A stretch of DNA of 64,000 nucleotides from Hyphomicrobiales bacterium (GCA_006844605.1 SPJN01000001.1:1-64000); one strand, 5' to 3'; numbered from the stretch's first letter, positions 1 through 8,750 are shown. The notes: a model not told the origin generated them from the sequence alone. Numbers and translations are program-made.

Positions 1-62
1 AGCTGGCCCCACTATAGCCAAAAGGCCATACGCAGCTAGGCCGAAATGCGCAGTTGAAATAT

Positions 63-155
63 GCCTGACGAAAAGTGTTCTTTTGCCAGTCCGCGTCCAC
101 CACAAAAAAAACCCGCCATAAGGACGGGGTGTTTTATGGCGGAGGGGAAGGGATT
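63..155. repeat. Direct repeat copy 1 (tRNA-Ser 3' end plus terminator)
   Basis: This 93-bp segment recurs at 229-321 with only two mismatches. It contains the last 19 or so nucleotides of the tRNA-Ser gene including the CCA (131-155 region, on the minus strand) and the complete hairpin/T-run terminator (about 104-128), but the homology breaks exactly where the tRNA T-arm begins to diverge, so this copy cannot encode a tRNA. Such tRNA 3'-end duplications are typical of integration scars, but no integrase gene lies between the copies. Confidence 0.9.
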
Positions 156-228
156 GTCGTCAGTTGGAAAGCGTTGCTTTCCGCCTTCCGCCCGTCTCGC
201 TGCCTTTCATTGAATTCAAGGTCAGCTC

Positions 229-321
229 GCCTGACGAAAAGTGTTCTTTTGCCAGTCCGCGTCCACCATAAAAAAAACCCGCCACAAGGACGGGGTGTTT
301 TATGGCGGAGGGGAAGGGATT
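229..321. repeat. Direct repeat copy 2 (attached to intact tRNA-Ser)
   Basis: This is the partner of the repeat at 63-155, offset by 166 bp. It spans the 3' end of the intact tRNA-Ser (303-321 part) and its downstream terminator. The 73 bp between the copies (156-228) holds no recognisable gene. The two mismatches lie next to the A-run and in the terminator loop. Confidence 0.9.
270..294 (-). terminator. Rho-independent terminator of tRNA-Ser
   Basis: Read on the minus strand, a six-pair stem (CCCGTC with GGCGGG, one G-U pair, five-base loop) is followed by eight T residues, immediately downstream of the tRNA-Ser CCA end. The same structure is repeated at about 104-128 inside the upstream repeat copy. 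Confidence 0.75.
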
Positions 322-390
322 CGAACCCTCGATACCTTTCGGTAAACACGCTTTCCAGGCGTGCGCCTTAAACCACTCGGCCACCCCTCC
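303..390 (-). tRNA. tRNA-Ser (anticodon GGA)
   Basis: On the minus strand the sequence folds as a class II tRNA: seven-pair acceptor stem GGAGGGG/CCCCTCC, D arm with GGTTTAAGG-type loop, anticodon stem CACGC/GCGTG with loop CTGGAAA giving anticodon GGA, a long variable arm (CGAAAG region), T arm with GGTTCGAATCC, discriminator G and an encoded CCA. The extra arm and the anticodon both indicate serine. Confidence 0.95.
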
Positions 391-430
391 GCGAACGCCC
401 CATGCTATCGGTAAATTGAGGCGAGCCGCG

Positions 431-458
431 ACTATACAGGCCCTATCAGGGTCTGCAA
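431..458 (-). promoter_or_regulatory. Likely promoter of tRNA-Ser
   Basis: On the minus strand TTGCAG (-35) and TATAGT (-10) are separated by 16 bp, placing transcription start roughly 35 nt before the mature tRNA 5' end at 390. The remainder of 391-587 shows no gene. Confidence 0.5.
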
Positions 459-587
459 GCGCTGTTCGTTACAAATATGTGGCGGTTTTCCGTCGCACCG
501 CTAACGGGGCTGTGATCAGCCGTGACTTGCGGGCGGGTTGGCCGCTCTATAGGCTGAAAATCAACTGAAAAGAGGGCGGAAAACCTA

Positions 588-872
588 ATGAAGCGGATTG
601 TTGGATTAGTGCTGTTTGTGGGTGGGGCCATCGTGCTGGGGGCCGATCTTTGGACCTATGTAATGACGCAAGACCTGTTTGTCACCGCTGTTGGGGATTT
701 GTGGTTTGCGGCCCACCCGGCCAGCCTGAATCTGTTGCAGGCCGGGCTGGAACGGCATGTCTGGCCGCCCCTGTGGGATCCGGTCACGACGACAGTGCTG
801 TTATGGCCTGCCAGTTTGGTTGGGCTGGCGCTGGGCGTGCTGTTGGGCGGTGCAACGGCCAAGCGCAACTAG
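588..872 (+). CDS. Small two-TM membrane protein, unknown function
   Basis: A 94-residue protein starting at the ATG at 588, about 20 nt after a purine-rich AAAGAGGGCGG stretch that may serve as ribosome binding site. It has a hydrophobic N-terminal segment (about residues 4-24), a polar and tryptophan-containing middle, and a second hydrophobic segment (about 66-88) ending in a basic AKRN tail. This pattern suggests an inner-membrane protein with two helices. I do not recognise a family with certainty. It converges on lepA, with two hairpin repeats between the genes. Confidence 0.6.
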   Translation: MKRIVGLVLFVGGAIVLGADLWTYVMTQDLFVTAVGDLWFAAHPASLNLLQAGLERHVWPPLWDPVTTTVLLWPASLVGLALGVLLGGATAKRN

Positions 873-875
873 AAA

Positions 876-916
876 GCGGAGGCGTCATTAAAGATGACTG
901 CCGTGAGCGCGATCAA
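876..916. repeat. Hairpin repeat, copy A
   Basis: A 41-bp unit that recurs in the same orientation at 956-996 with three mismatches, all in the loop of an internal palindrome (GTCAT...ATGAC). It begins four bases after the stop codon of the small membrane protein gene. Confidence 0.85.
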
Positions 917-932
917 CTAGCCGATTGAGGAT

Positions 933-950
933 CGCCCAACTTTTTGGGCG
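933..950. other. Hairpin between the two repeats
   Basis: A perfect seven-pair inverted repeat (CGCCCAA/TTGGGCG with a four-base loop) lies between convergent genes and between the two 41-bp repeats. It could stop transcription from either side, but no clear T-run follows in either direction. Confidence 0.5.
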
Positions 951-955
951 CCCCT

Positions 956-996
956 GCGGAGGCGTCATCATTGATGACTGCCGTGAGCGCGATCAA
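956..996. repeat. Hairpin repeat, copy B, containing the lepA stop codon
   Basis: Second copy of the 41-bp unit. Here the internal palindrome is GTCATC-ATT-GATGAC. The stop codon of lepA (993-995 on the minus strand) lies inside the repeat, so the repeat has replaced or formed the extreme 3' end of lepA. Confidence 0.85.
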
Positions 997-2795
997 GAAT
1001 CATCCATTTTCAGCGCGGCGATAAAGGCTTCTTGCGGAATCTCAACCTTGCCGAACTGGCGCATCCGTTTTTTACCGGCCTTCTGCTTATCCAGCAATTT
1101 CCGTTTACGGCTGGCGTCACCACCATAACATTTGGCGGTCACATCCTTGCGCAGGGCGGCGATGGTTTCGCGGGCGATCACCTTGCCGCCAATCGCTGCC
1201 TGAATCGGGATTTTGAACAATTGGCGCGGGATCAAATCCTTCAGCCGTTCGCACATGGCCCGTCCCCGCATTTCGGCGCGGCCACGATGCACAATCATGG
1301 ACAGGGCATCGACAGGTTCTGCATTGACGAGGAGGGACATCTTCACAAGATCGCCTTCCTCATACCCATCCAACTGATAGTCAAAGCTGGCATAACCGCG
1401 GGTTGCGGATTTCAGGCGGTCATAAAAGTCGAAGACAATTTCGTTCAACGGCAAACGGTACACAACCATCGCCCGGCTGCCCGCATAGGTCAGGTCCATC
1501 TGAATGCCGCGACGGTCTTCGCATAGTTTCAGCACAGCGCCCAGATATTCGTCAGGCACCAAAATGGTGGCCTTGATCCACGGTTCTGCAATCGTGTCGA
1601 TCTTCACCACGTCAGGCATGTCGGCAGGGTTATGCAGCTCCATCTCTGACCCGTCGGTCATTGTCAGCTTGTAAACCACGCTGGGGGCCGTGGTGATCAG
1701 GTCAAGGTTGAACTCACGCTCCAGCCGCTCCTGAATGATTTCAAGATGCAGCAGGCCCAAGAACCCGCAACGGAAACCAAAGCCCAGCGCGGCGGAGCTT
1801 TCCATTTCAAATTCAAAGCTGGCATCGTTCAGGCGCAGGCGCGCCATGCTTTCGCGCAATTCGTCAAAGTCATTGGCATCAACCGGGAACATGCCACAAA
1901 AAACGACAGGCTGGTTCGGCTTAAACCCGGCAAGGGGCGCTTCGGCAGGTTTGCGCAGGTCTGTCAGCGTGTCACCAACGGCGGTGTCAGCCACTTCCTT
2001 GATCCCTGCTGTGATGAAGCCAAGCTCACCGGGGCCCAATTGGTCGAGCAGTTTTTGCTTTGGCTCAAACACGCCAACACGGTCCACCAGATGTTCAGTG
2101 CGCGCATTCATCATTTTGATGCGCTGGCCCTTTTGCAAGGTGCCATGCACGACGCGGATCAGCATCACAACGCCCAAATAGGTGTCGTACCAACTGTCAA
2201 CCAACATGGCCTGCAAGGGGGCGTCCGCATCGCCCGTGGGGGCGGGCAGGCGTTCCACGATGGCTTCCAGAATTTCATCAATGCCGATGCCGGACTTGGC
2301 GCTGGCCTCAATGCCATCTGTTGCATCAATGCCGATCACATCTTCGATCTGTTGGCGTACCCGGTCAGGTTCTGCGGCAGGCAGGTCGATCTTGTTCAGA
2401 ACGGGGATCAGTTCGTGATCGTTTTCAATCGCCATATAAACGTTGGCGAGGGTCTGTGCCTCAACCCCCTGACTGGCGTCCACGACCAGTAGCGAGCCTT
2501 CACACGCCGCCAAGGACCGGTTCACTTCATAGGTAAAGTCAACATGGCCGGGGGTGTCGATCAGGTTCAGATGGTAGGTTTTGCCATCCTTCGCCTGATA
2601 GGTCAGGCGCACCGTCTGGGCCTTGATGGTGATCCCGCGTTCGCGTTCAATATCCATACTGTCGAGGACCTGTTCGGTCATTTCCCGATCAGTCAGCCCA
2701 CCACAGCGCTGAATCATCCGGTCGGCAAGGGTGGACTTGCCGTGGTCGATATGCGCAATGATAGAAAAATTGCGGATATGGGAAAGATCGGTCAT
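993..2795 (-). CDS. lepA: Elongation factor 4 (LepA), ribosomal back-translocase GTPase
   Basis: A 600-residue cytoplasmic translational GTPase of normal family length. G1 AHIDHGKST is at residues 14-22, G3 DTPGH at 80-84 and NKID at 134-137; the C-terminal region carries the LepA-specific signature including [19 protein letters not shown] and the basic [13 protein letters not shown] stretch. EF4 family members act on stalled or mistranslocated ribosomes. The gene starts 20 nt after the pheT stop, so it is probably the last member of the pheS-pheT-lepA transcript. Its stop codon lies inside a 41-bp repeat. No strong Shine-Dalgarno is visible before the ATG. Confidence 0.97.
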   Translation of the reverse strand: MTDLSHIRNFSIIAHIDHGKSTLADRMIQRCGGLTDREMTEQVLDSMDIERERGITIKAQTVRLTYQAKDGKTYHLNLIDTPGHVDFTYEVNRSLAACEGSLLVVDASQGVEAQTLANVYMAIENDHELIPVLNKIDLPAAEPDRVRQQIEDVIGIDATDGIEASAKSGIGIDEILEAIVERLPAPTGDADAPLQAMLVDSWYDTYLGVVMLIRVVHGTLQKGQRIKMMNARTEHLVDRVGVFEPKQKLLDQLGPGELGFITAGIKEVADTAVGDTLTDLRKPAEAPLAGFKPNQPVVFCGMFPVDANDFDELRESMARLRLNDASFEFEMESSAALGFGFRCGFLGLLHLEIIQERLEREFNLDLITTAPSVVYKLTMTDGSEMELHNPADMPDVVKIDTIAEPWIKATILVPDEYLGAVLKLCEDRRGIQMDLTYAGSRAMVVYRLPLNEIVFDFYDRLKSATRGYASFDYQLDGYEEGDLVKMSLLVNAEPVDALSMIVHRGRAEMRGRAMCERLKDLIPRQLFKIPIQAAIGGKVIARETIAALRKDVTAKCYGGDASRKRKLLDKQKAGKKRMRQFGKVEIPQEAFIAALKMDDS

Positions 2796-2815
2796 CGAGT
2801 GAATACCATCAAGAG

Positions 2816-5248
2816 TTAGCCACGAAGGGTGCCGCCGGTTGCCTTGGCAACCGCCGCAATGATCTTGTCTGACACAGCTTCGATATCTTTGTCAGTCAAC
2901 GTCTTGTCGCGGGGCTGCAAGGTGACCGTAATGGCCAGTGATTTGCGCCCGTCTGTCATATGCTCGCCCTCATACAGGTCAAACACACGGGCACCGGTGA
3001 TCAGTGCCTTGTCTGCGCCCTTGGCAGCCCGCAATACCGCATCCGCGGCCACAGTGCTGTCCAGTTCAAAGGCGAAATCACGGTGAACCGGCAGCAGCTG
3101 GGCCATATCGACGGCGCCTTTTGATTTGCTGACAGGTTTGCCCTTCTTTGCCTTTGGTTGCGGAATGGCATCAATGAAGATTTCTGCAGCAACTGCCGGC
3201 CCCTTCAGGTCCAGTGCCTTGAGGATCTTGGGGTGCAGTTCACCGAAATGGGCCAGCACAACCTTTGGCCCCAGCCTGATCGTGCCTGAGCGGCCGGGGT
3301 GATACCAGCTGGGGGCATCGGCCACAACCTGTGCGGTATCAACCGGGGCACCTGCGTCACGCAGGGCGGCGATGGCGTCAGCCTTGGCATCGAATAGATC
3401 GACCGGCCGGGCGGCATCATGCATGTTGCGATCAGCGGCAGTGCCACGGCGCAGGGCGGCGGCAACCATTTGCTGATCATCAGGCAGGTCACCGGCATAT
3501 TGGGGGCCGACCTCAAACAGGCGGATCACATCCTGACCGCGCGCCACATTACGGGCCGCGGCATTGATCAGGTTGGGCAGGATCGACGGCCGCATGGTGC
3601 CCAATTCTGTTGAAATCGGGTTCACCAATTGCACCTTGCGATTGCCGCCATCAAACAGTTTGGCGTGCGCTTCATCCATGAAGCTATAGGTCACAGCCTC
3701 ATGCAGGCCCTGATTGGCAAGCGACCGGCGCACCCAACGGCGGCGGTCCTGCAACAGGGATGTGGCCTTGCCCGCGCCACCGGAAACCGGGGGCAGGTCA
3801 ACAGCCTGTAGGTTATCGAGCCCGACAATGCGAACCACTTCTTCGACCAGATCGGCAGTGCCATCCACGTCGGGACGCCAATTGGGCACTGTCACGCTGA
3901 CCGTGCCGCCGTCTACCGTGGGGGCGAACCCCAGCGCGTCAAGAATGCCGATGGTTTCGTCTGCGGCAACGTCTATGCCAGCCAGCGCATTGATGCGGGC
4001 AATGGGCATGGACAGATTGCGTTCATGATTGGGCACCTCGCCCGCCACAGTCATTGGCCCCGCAGCGCCGCCACAGGCATCGAGTATCATTTGCGTGGCG
4101 ATGTCCAAACCGGGGACAACTGATTGCGGGTCAACACCGCGTTCAAAGCGATAGCGCGCATCAGACAAAATATTATGTGCGCGGCCCGAATGGGCGATGG
4201 TGATCGGATCGAACCATGCGCTTTCAATCAGCACGTCAATCGTGGTTTCGGTACAGCCGGAGTCAAGACCGCCCATAATCCCACCAAGGCCAAGCACGCC
4301 GGCCTCATCAGCGATAACGCAATCAGCGTCCGACAGCTCATAGGTGACCTCATCAAGGGCGGTGAAGCTTTCCCCCATTTTGGCAAGGCGCGCGCCGATA
4401 GCGCCTGACACCTTGCTGAGGTCATAGACATGCAAGGGCCGCCCATAGCTGTAGGAGATGTAATTGGTGATATCGACCAATGCCGAAATGGGCCGCAGAC
4501 CGATGGCGGTCAGGCGGCTTTTCAGCCAGTCGGGGCTGTCACCATTTTTGACATTCTTGACGATACGGCCTGCAAATACCGGGCAGGCGCTTAAGCCCCC
4601 CTGATCGGCAGGCGCAACAATAGCGGCCTTGTCGTCGATTGTTGCGCTGATAACAGGTGCGGTCATGGGTTTGAGCGTACCAAGGCCCGCCGCGGCCAAA
4701 TCGCGCGCAATGCCGTATACACCCAAACAGTCAGGGCGGTTCGGCGTGATGGCAATTTCGATCATCGGATCGTTCTTGCCATAGATGTCAGCGATTGGTG
4801 CGCCAAGGGGCGTGCCCTCAGGCAGATCAATAATGCCGTCATGATCTTCGCCAAAGCCAAGCTCACGCTCAGAACACATCATGCCGAAACTTTCGACACC
4901 GCGAATTTTCGCCTTGGTCAAGGTCAGGTCGATGGTTGGCAGATAGGTGCCAACAGGGGCGAACGCCGCAATCATCCCGGCCCGCGCATTGGGCGCACCA
5001 CAAACAACCTGCACTTCCTGTGTGGAACCATCATCATTATGCGCCATCACCTTGCACAGGCGCAGCTTATCCGCATCTGGGTGGGGCTGGGCGTCGATTA
5101 CCTTGGCAGTGCGCACAGCCGCAAGGTCGGCACCGACATCTGTGACTTCCTCAACCTCAAGACCGACAGCGGTCAATGTGTCTACAATCTGATCCAGACT
5201 TGCGTCTGTGTCGAGATAGTCTTTGAGCCATCCTATCGTGAATTTCAT
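2816..5248 (-). CDS. pheT: Phenylalanyl-tRNA synthetase beta subunit
   Basis: An 810-residue protein of expected length for bacterial PheT. It has the N-terminal OB-type tRNA-binding domain (about 39-150, [25 protein letters not shown]), the B3/B4 editing region, the B5 domain (near 410-480), and a C-terminal anticodon-binding FDX-ACB domain in the last about 95 residues ([12 protein letters not shown] onward). With PheS it forms the alpha2-beta2 enzyme charging tRNA-Phe. Its ATG overlaps the pheS stop codon (ATGA, 4 nt) and a GGAGGA ribosome-binding site lies inside the end of pheS, so translation is coupled. Confidence 0.98.
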   Translation of the reverse strand: MKFTIGWLKDYLDTDASLDQIVDTLTAVGLEVEEVTDVGADLAAVRTAKVIDAQPHPDADKLRLCKVMAHNDDGSTQEVQVVCGAPNARAGMIAAFAPVGTYLPTIDLTLTKAKIRGVESFGMMCSERELGFGEDHDGIIDLPEGTPLGAPIADIYGKNDPMIEIAITPNRPDCLGVYGIARDLAAAGLGTLKPMTAPVISATIDDKAAIVAPADQGGLSACPVFAGRIVKNVKNGDSPDWLKSRLTAIGLRPISALVDITNYISYSYGRPLHVYDLSKVSGAIGARLAKMGESFTALDEVTYELSDADCVIADEAGVLGLGGIMGGLDSGCTETTIDVLIESAWFDPITIAHSGRAHNILSDARYRFERGVDPQSVVPGLDIATQMILDACGGAAGPMTVAGEVPNHERNLSMPIARINALAGIDVAADETIGILDALGFAPTVDGGTVSVTVPNWRPDVDGTADLVEEVVRIVGLDNLQAVDLPPVSGGAGKATSLLQDRRRWVRRSLANQGLHEAVTYSFMDEAHAKLFDGGNRKVQLVNPISTELGTMRPSILPNLINAAARNVARGQDVIRLFEVGPQYAGDLPDDQQMVAAALRRGTAADRNMHDAARPVDLFDAKADAIAALRDAGAPVDTAQVVADAPSWYHPGRSGTIRLGPKVVLAHFGELHPKILKALDLKGPAVAAEIFIDAIPQPKAKKGKPVSKSKGAVDMAQLLPVHRDFAFELDSTVAADAVLRAAKGADKALITGARVFDLYEGEHMTDGRKSLAITVTLQPRDKTLTDKDIEAVSDKIIAAVAKATGGTLRG

Positions 5249-6426
5249 CGGCTCAATCCTCCGTGACGAGAGGGCATATCAAGCGGCGCAAAGCCGTAAT
5301 GTTTCAGCCAGCGCATATCGGCGTCGAAATAGGCGCGCAAATCAGGCATGCCATATTTCAATCCGGCGGCGCGGTCGATCCCGATGCCGAAGGCAAAGCC
5401 CTGCCATTCATCGGGGTCGATGCCGCAATTGCGCAGCACATTGGGGTGAACCATGCCGCAGCCCAGAATTTCCATCCAGCCGTCGCCTTCGCCCAAAATC
5501 AACTCGTCCCCATCGCGGGAACAGCCAATGTCAACCTCTGCACTTGGTTCGGTGAAGGGGAAATAGCTGGGACGGAACCGCATGACGGGGTTCTCAACCT
5601 CAAAAAACGCGCGGGCGAAATTTTCCAGCGTGCCTTTTAGGTGGCCCATGTGAATATTCTTGTCGATCACCAACCCTTCGACCTGATGGAACATCGGGGT
5701 GTGGGTCTGATCGGAATCACAACGATAGGTGCGGCCGGGGCAAATGATGCGATAGGGCGGCGGGCCTGCCATCATGGTGCGGATTTGCACCGGGCTTGTA
5801 TGGGTCCGCAATACGGGGCGTTCGCCATCATCGCCTTCATGAAAATAGAACGTGTCCTGCATCTGGCGTGCAGGATGGTCCGCCGGAATGTTGAGGGCAG
5901 AGAAATTGTAGAAATCGGTTTCGATATCGGGGCCTTCGGCAACGGTGAAGCCCATATCGGCGAAAATGGCAATCAGCTCCTCAGTCACCTGACTGATCGG
6001 ATGGATGGAGCCTGCCTCGTCAGCGCGGGCGGGCAGGGTGACATCCACAGTTTCGCTGGCCAAACGCGCATTCAGGGCAGCGTCTTCAAGCACGGCCTTC
6101 TTGGCGGCGATGGCATCGGTGGTCCCGTTGCGAAGCTTGTTAAGAAACGGGCCAACGTGCTTGCGCTCGTCGTCACTCATTCCGCCAAGGGTTTTCATCA
6201 GAAGGGAGATTTCACCCTTCTTCCCCAACATTTCTATGCGAATGTCTTCGAGCTCGATCTCATCAGATGCGGCTTGTATGTTATCGCGAAGACTGCGAAG
6301 TAGGGCCTCAGACTTTGTTTGATCTGAAGCAATTTTTGCTAATATCTCAACTTCAACTTTTTCCGCAGAGGTCTTGCTAAGTGCTCTCTGTAATGAGGTT
6401 CGCAGTTCGGCGCCAATATTTTTCAT
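5245..6426 (-). CDS. pheS: Phenylalanyl-tRNA synthetase alpha subunit
   Basis: A 393-residue class II synthetase subunit, catalytic partner of PheT. Motif 2 ([20 protein letters not shown]) and motif 3 ([20 protein letters not shown]) are intact. I start it at the ATG at 6426, with GGGA about eight bases upstream; an in-frame TTG at 6450 would add eight residues. Even so, the conserved LGKKGEI core begins near residue 67, roughly 30 residues later than in typical PheS, and the DNA encoding this extension (about 6290-6426) is AT-richer than its surroundings. A terminator-like hairpin ends only about 22 nt before the ATG, suggesting attenuation. Confidence 0.95.
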   Translation of the reverse strand: MKNIGAELRTSLQRALSKTSAEKVEVEILAKIASDQTKSEALLRSLRDNIQAASDEIELEDIRIEMLGKKGEISLLMKTLGGMSDDERKHVGPFLNKLRNGTTDAIAAKKAVLEDAALNARLASETVDVTLPARADEAGSIHPISQVTEELIAIFADMGFTVAEGPDIETDFYNFSALNIPADHPARQMQDTFYFHEGDDGERPVLRTHTSPVQIRTMMAGPPPYRIICPGRTYRCDSDQTHTPMFHQVEGLVIDKNIHMGHLKGTLENFARAFFEVENPVMRFRPSYFPFTEPSAEVDIGCSRDGDELILGEGDGWMEILGCGMVHPNVLRNCGIDPDEWQGFAFGIGIDRAAGLKYGMPDLRAYFDADMRWLKHYGFAPLDMPSRHGGLSR

Positions 6427-6448
6427 GGTCAGTCCCAATGTCGAATTC

Positions 6449-6470
6449 AAAAAACAAGGCCCGCAGCCTT
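6449..6470 (-). terminator. Terminator/attenuator hairpin before pheS
   Basis: On the minus strand a five-pair stem AAGGC/GCCTT with a five-base loop is followed by GTTTTTT. It lies after rplT and only 22 nt before the pheS ATG, leaving no room for a separate pheS promoter downstream of it, so pheS expression must depend on read-through. A second hairpin (GCGAGCC/GGCTCGC, 6481-6511) precedes it. Confidence 0.65.
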
Positions 6471-6480
6471 AAAAGATCAT
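6469..6480 (-). other. Possible three-codon leader ORF (Met-Ile-Phe)
   Basis: ATG ATC TTT TAA lies directly before and overlapping the base of the pheS-proximal terminator stem, with AAGG five bases upstream of the ATG. A ribosome paused at the Phe codon would cover the terminator stem. This is an inference from position alone; there is no run of Phe codons as in the classical E. coli leader. Confidence 0.25.
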
Positions 6481-6551
6481 GCGAGCCTTGAATTATTTAT
6501 GTCAGGCTCGCCGTTTGTTGCGGCAAAGCCCTGATGTGGGTCTGCGGTAAG

Positions 6552-6911
6552 TTACGCTTCGAGCGCGCCTGCAGCCTGATCCACCAGAGCCTTGAAGGCC
6601 TCGGGCTCGCGGACGGCGAGGTCTGCCAGGACTTTACGGTCAACCTCGATACCAGCAAGCTTGAGGCCGTTCATAAATCGGGCATAGGTCAGGCCGTGCT
6701 GGCGGGCACCGGCGTTGATGCGCTGAATCCACAAGCTGCGGAAATTACGCTTTCTTGTCTTACGGTCGCGATAGGCGTATTGGCCGGCCTTTTCGACCGC
6801 TTGCATTGCAACGCGGATCGTATTTTTCCGGCGGCCTTGATAGCCTTTGGCTTTGTTTAGAACTTTTTTGTGGCGGGCGTGGTTTGTTACACCGCGTTTC
6901 ACTCGTGACAT
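6552..6911 (-). CDS. rplT: 50S ribosomal protein L20
   Basis: A 119-residue basic protein of standard length with the L20 signature: start [18 protein letters not shown], then [13 protein letters not shown] and the [20 protein letters not shown] segment. L20 binds 23S rRNA early in 50S assembly and in several bacteria represses its own operon. It is 36 nt downstream of rpmI. The intergenic region to pheS carries two hairpins described separately. Confidence 0.98.
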   Translation of the reverse strand: MSRVKRGVTNHARHKKVLNKAKGYQGRRKNTIRVAMQAVEKAGQYAYRDRKTRKRNFRSLWIQRINAGARQHGLTYARFMNGLKLAGIEVDRKVLADLAVREPEAFKALVDQAAGALEA

Positions 6912-6947
6912 GATCTAGTATCCTTCAAATAGCGTTGCCGGGCGGAA

Positions 6948-7145
6948 TTAACCGTAGGGCAGAAATTTCTTCACAACTTTGGCGTCGGCAGCTGACAGGG
7001 TTGTCGTGCCACGCTTATTGCGAATCTGTTTGTTGGTACGTTTGATCATGCCGTGGCGCTTGCCTGCTTGACCGGCTTTAACTTTACCGCTGGCCGTCAG
7101 TTTGAAGCGCTTTTTGGCACCACTTTTGGTCTTCATCTTGGGCAT
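6948..7145 (-). CDS. rpmI: 50S ribosomal protein L35
   Basis: A 65-residue basic protein with the L35 pattern [15 protein letters not shown] near the start and the [17 protein letters not shown] segment. The start ATG at 7145 is preceded by AGGAG in minus-strand orientation (CAGGAGATCGAAATG). In most relatives it directly follows infC; here an islet of about 1.7 kb intervenes and rpmI has its own promoter at about 7243-7271. Confidence 0.97.
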   Translation of the reverse strand: MPKMKTKSGAKKRFKLTASGKVKAGQAGKRHGMIKRTNKQIRNKRGTTTLSAADAKVVKKFLPYG

Positions 7146-7242
7146 TTCGATCTCCTGTAAACATTAAGGGTCTTTCATGACCTGACAGGCAGCCCTTTCG
7201 CCCGTCCGGTCGCTCGTTCACACAGAATGTGAAGAATGGCGG

Positions 7243-7271
7243 TTTATAGGGGGTTTTACGCCCATACGCAA
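7243..7271 (-). promoter_or_regulatory. Promoter of rpmI-rplT (pheST)
   Basis: On the minus strand TTGCGT (-35) and TATAAA (-10) are spaced by exactly 17 bp. Transcription would start near 7236, giving a leader of about 90 nt before rpmI. The leader can form a TTCACA/TGTGAA hairpin and a GGTC/GACC hairpin, a plausible target for L20 autoregulation. Confidence 0.6.
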
Positions 7272-7453
7272 GGGCTGTGACCGCGCCTGTATCGGACAGG
7301 GTGCCGCAGGGGGAGGGGCCAGCGTGACCGTCTGTCAGCCAGCCAGAAAACGCCCCATAAAGTCATAATAATAGCGCTGAAAACACCGAACAGAAATACG
7401 AGAAATACTGGGCCGAACCACAGTAAACCGCCACGGCATGACCAATAATCCAC
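7256..7453 (-). other. Doubtful small hydrophobic ORF
   Basis: A 65-codon frame beginning with GTG, with one strongly hydrophobic stretch (about residues 9-37) and a basic tail. There is no Shine-Dalgarno, the end overlaps the rpmI promoter, and an alternative ATG-started frame (MGQKMGPKMSQRG) enters the same DNA one frame over. It could be a decayed small membrane-protein gene. The rest of 7272-7615 shows only a 12-bp tandem repeat. Confidence 0.2.
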
Positions 7454-7460
7454 GCTGACT

Positions 7461-7496
7461 CATTTTCGGACCCATTTTCTGGCCCATTTTCTGGCC
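7461..7496. repeat. Three tandem 12-bp units
   Basis: CATTTTCGGACC followed by two identical CATTTTCTGGCC units. It lies in the otherwise gene-poor stretch between the effector islet and rpmI. Confidence 0.85.
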
Positions 7497-7615
7497 CTGT
7501 CAGCGTCGCCGCCCGGCCTTGTCATCGGGCAGGGCTTTCACCTCCCGCTCAAAAATGTCCTGTAGGTTTGCCTGCAGCTCTAGGCAAGCTTGCTAAGGCT
7601 TGCGTCGTGGGGCCG

Positions 7616-7999
7616 TTACAGCCAACCTGCGAGATACCGCCCAACAACTTCATCAATAGATGTGAACTTGGTCGCCAAAAGCAAAGCCGCGAATGCAGTA
7701 TTTGACACGATCAATGACTTACCGCGCTTCCAAATGGTCAGAATCCCGAGCGAAAAGAAAATTGTTCCTGCCAATATGAGATTTAGGAGCGATGCTGCGT
7801 AGAGCGATTCCGATTCGTAATTCCAGTATCCTTCTATCTTCAGAAGCTCTTGCCGGTAAGCTGGATCTGTTTCGAATTGGACCCACTCATGTATACCAAG
7901 AAATGTCAGGCCGCCTGAAAATGCTACCCAAGCTAAACACAATGCAAGGAGTAAAACTGAAGTTATGGAACTGACAGCTAGCTGGTCTTCATCAATCAT
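7616..7999 (-). CDS. Small membrane protein, candidate immunity protein of the DUF2778 effector
   Basis: A 127-residue protein when started at the ATG at 7999, which overlaps the end of the upstream DUF2778 gene by eight bases (AATGATTGA arrangement), implying translational coupling. An in-frame start further upstream exists but lies inside the neighbour. It has three hydrophobic segments (about residues 10-37, 65-90 and 99-116), separated by an acidic hydrophilic loop that could face the periplasm. I recognise no family. Its coupling to a putative peptidoglycan-targeting effector is the only reason for proposing an immunity role. The gene is GC-poorer than the surrounding operon. Confidence 0.6.
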   Translation of the reverse strand: MIDEDQLAVSSITSVLLLALCLAWVAFSGGLTFLGIHEWVQFETDPAYRQELLKIEGYWNYESESLYAASLLNLILAGTIFFSLGILTIWKRGKSLIVSNTAFAALLLATKFTSIDEVVGRYLAGWL

Positions 8000-8750
8000 T
8001 TTTTTTGTTCGAATCCTTTGGAGGAGGGTACAAGACATGCAGGTCTAGATCATCACCATAAGTTCTGAAACCGGTTGCGAAATCCGGCATACATTTCGTT
8101 AGGTCAATGCAGCCTGCAGAGCCTGCAATAATCCCCCCATGAATTGAAAACCCTGTTCTACCTTTAGTATCGGTGCCTGTTTGCGGCTCCAACCAGACAC
8201 GATGTTCTCCCCAAGCCTTTTCGTCACCGGGCCACCGCCCGCGGCCAAGAGAGTTAAACAATCTTCCTAAACCTGTGTCGTCATTAATATTTTGGTATCT
8301 GCTTTGTTTGGCTTTCCAAACTCCTTCCGGAATGGGGCCCTTGTCTACAGTTCCTTGGTATTCAGGAGATTGATAGTCTCTCCGTCCTGAAACCCCCGGA
8401 TAAGTTTTGTGCCCATGGGGTCTACCAACCCAATGTAAGTTCTTGCCGTCGAATACTAATGCAGGCTTGTCTGTGTCTGTAAACAAGAATTCCGGCCATT
8501 TTTTGACTGCGGATTGTGGTGGCTGGCTATGTCGATTGTTACCTTCCCAAGATTTGATTTTGCGAATCGGTTTGGTAGGCGAATCGGTTTTCTGAACATT
8601 ATCGGGCCATAACTTGTCTGCCAGCGATACCTGTTCTGCAGGCGATTTATCAAATTGCTGTTGTCGACGCTCGCGCGCTTTGTTGTCAGCAATAAGTTGC
8701 TCCAGCCAATCTTTCGGCTTTTTCTTTGTGGGTATGGGAGGGCGCATCAT
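7992..8750 (-). CDS. DUF2778/Tlde1-like L,D-transpeptidase-fold protein, putative effector
   Basis: A 252-residue protein. The first about 85 residues are charged, proline-containing and lack a signal peptide. Residues about 95-240 resemble DUF2778: LVFDGKNLHWVGR, YPGVSGRRDYQSP, GPIPEGVW, and the L,D-transpeptidase-type catalytic motif IHGG...GSAGCIDL with H204, S211 and C214. Members of this family include Tlde1-type type VI secretion toxins acting on peptidoglycan cross-linking. Absence of a signal peptide and a coupled small membrane-protein gene downstream suit an effector/immunity pair, but no secretion genes are in the window. AAAGGA precedes two adjacent ATGs (8750, 8747). It is low-GC and splits infC from rpmI. 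Confidence 0.75.
   Translation of the reverse strand: MMRPPIPTKKKPKDWLEQLIADNKARERRQQQFDKSPAEQVSLADKLWPDNVQKTDSPTKPIRKIKSWEGNNRHSQPPQSAVKKWPEFLFTDTDKPALVFDGKNLHWVGRPHGHKTYPGVSGRRDYQSPEYQGTVDKGPIPEGVWKAKQSRYQNINDDTGLGRLFNSLGRGRWPGDEKAWGEHRVWLEPQTGTDTKGRTGFSIHGGIIAGSAGCIDLTKCMPDFATGFRTYGDDLDLHVLYPPPKDSNKKND

Noticed and set aside
75-371. 98-codon plus-strand frame across the tRNA-Ser repeats
   Set aside because: It runs through a direct repeat and antisense to tRNA-Ser; the protein repeats itself because the DNA does. No ribosome-binding site.
1746-2492. 248-codon plus-strand frame inside lepA
   Set aside because: Fully antisense to a conserved GTPase gene; protein sequence has no family character.
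5641-6303. 220-codon plus-strand frame inside pheS
   Set aside because: Shadow of the pheS coding strand with codon bias transferred from it.
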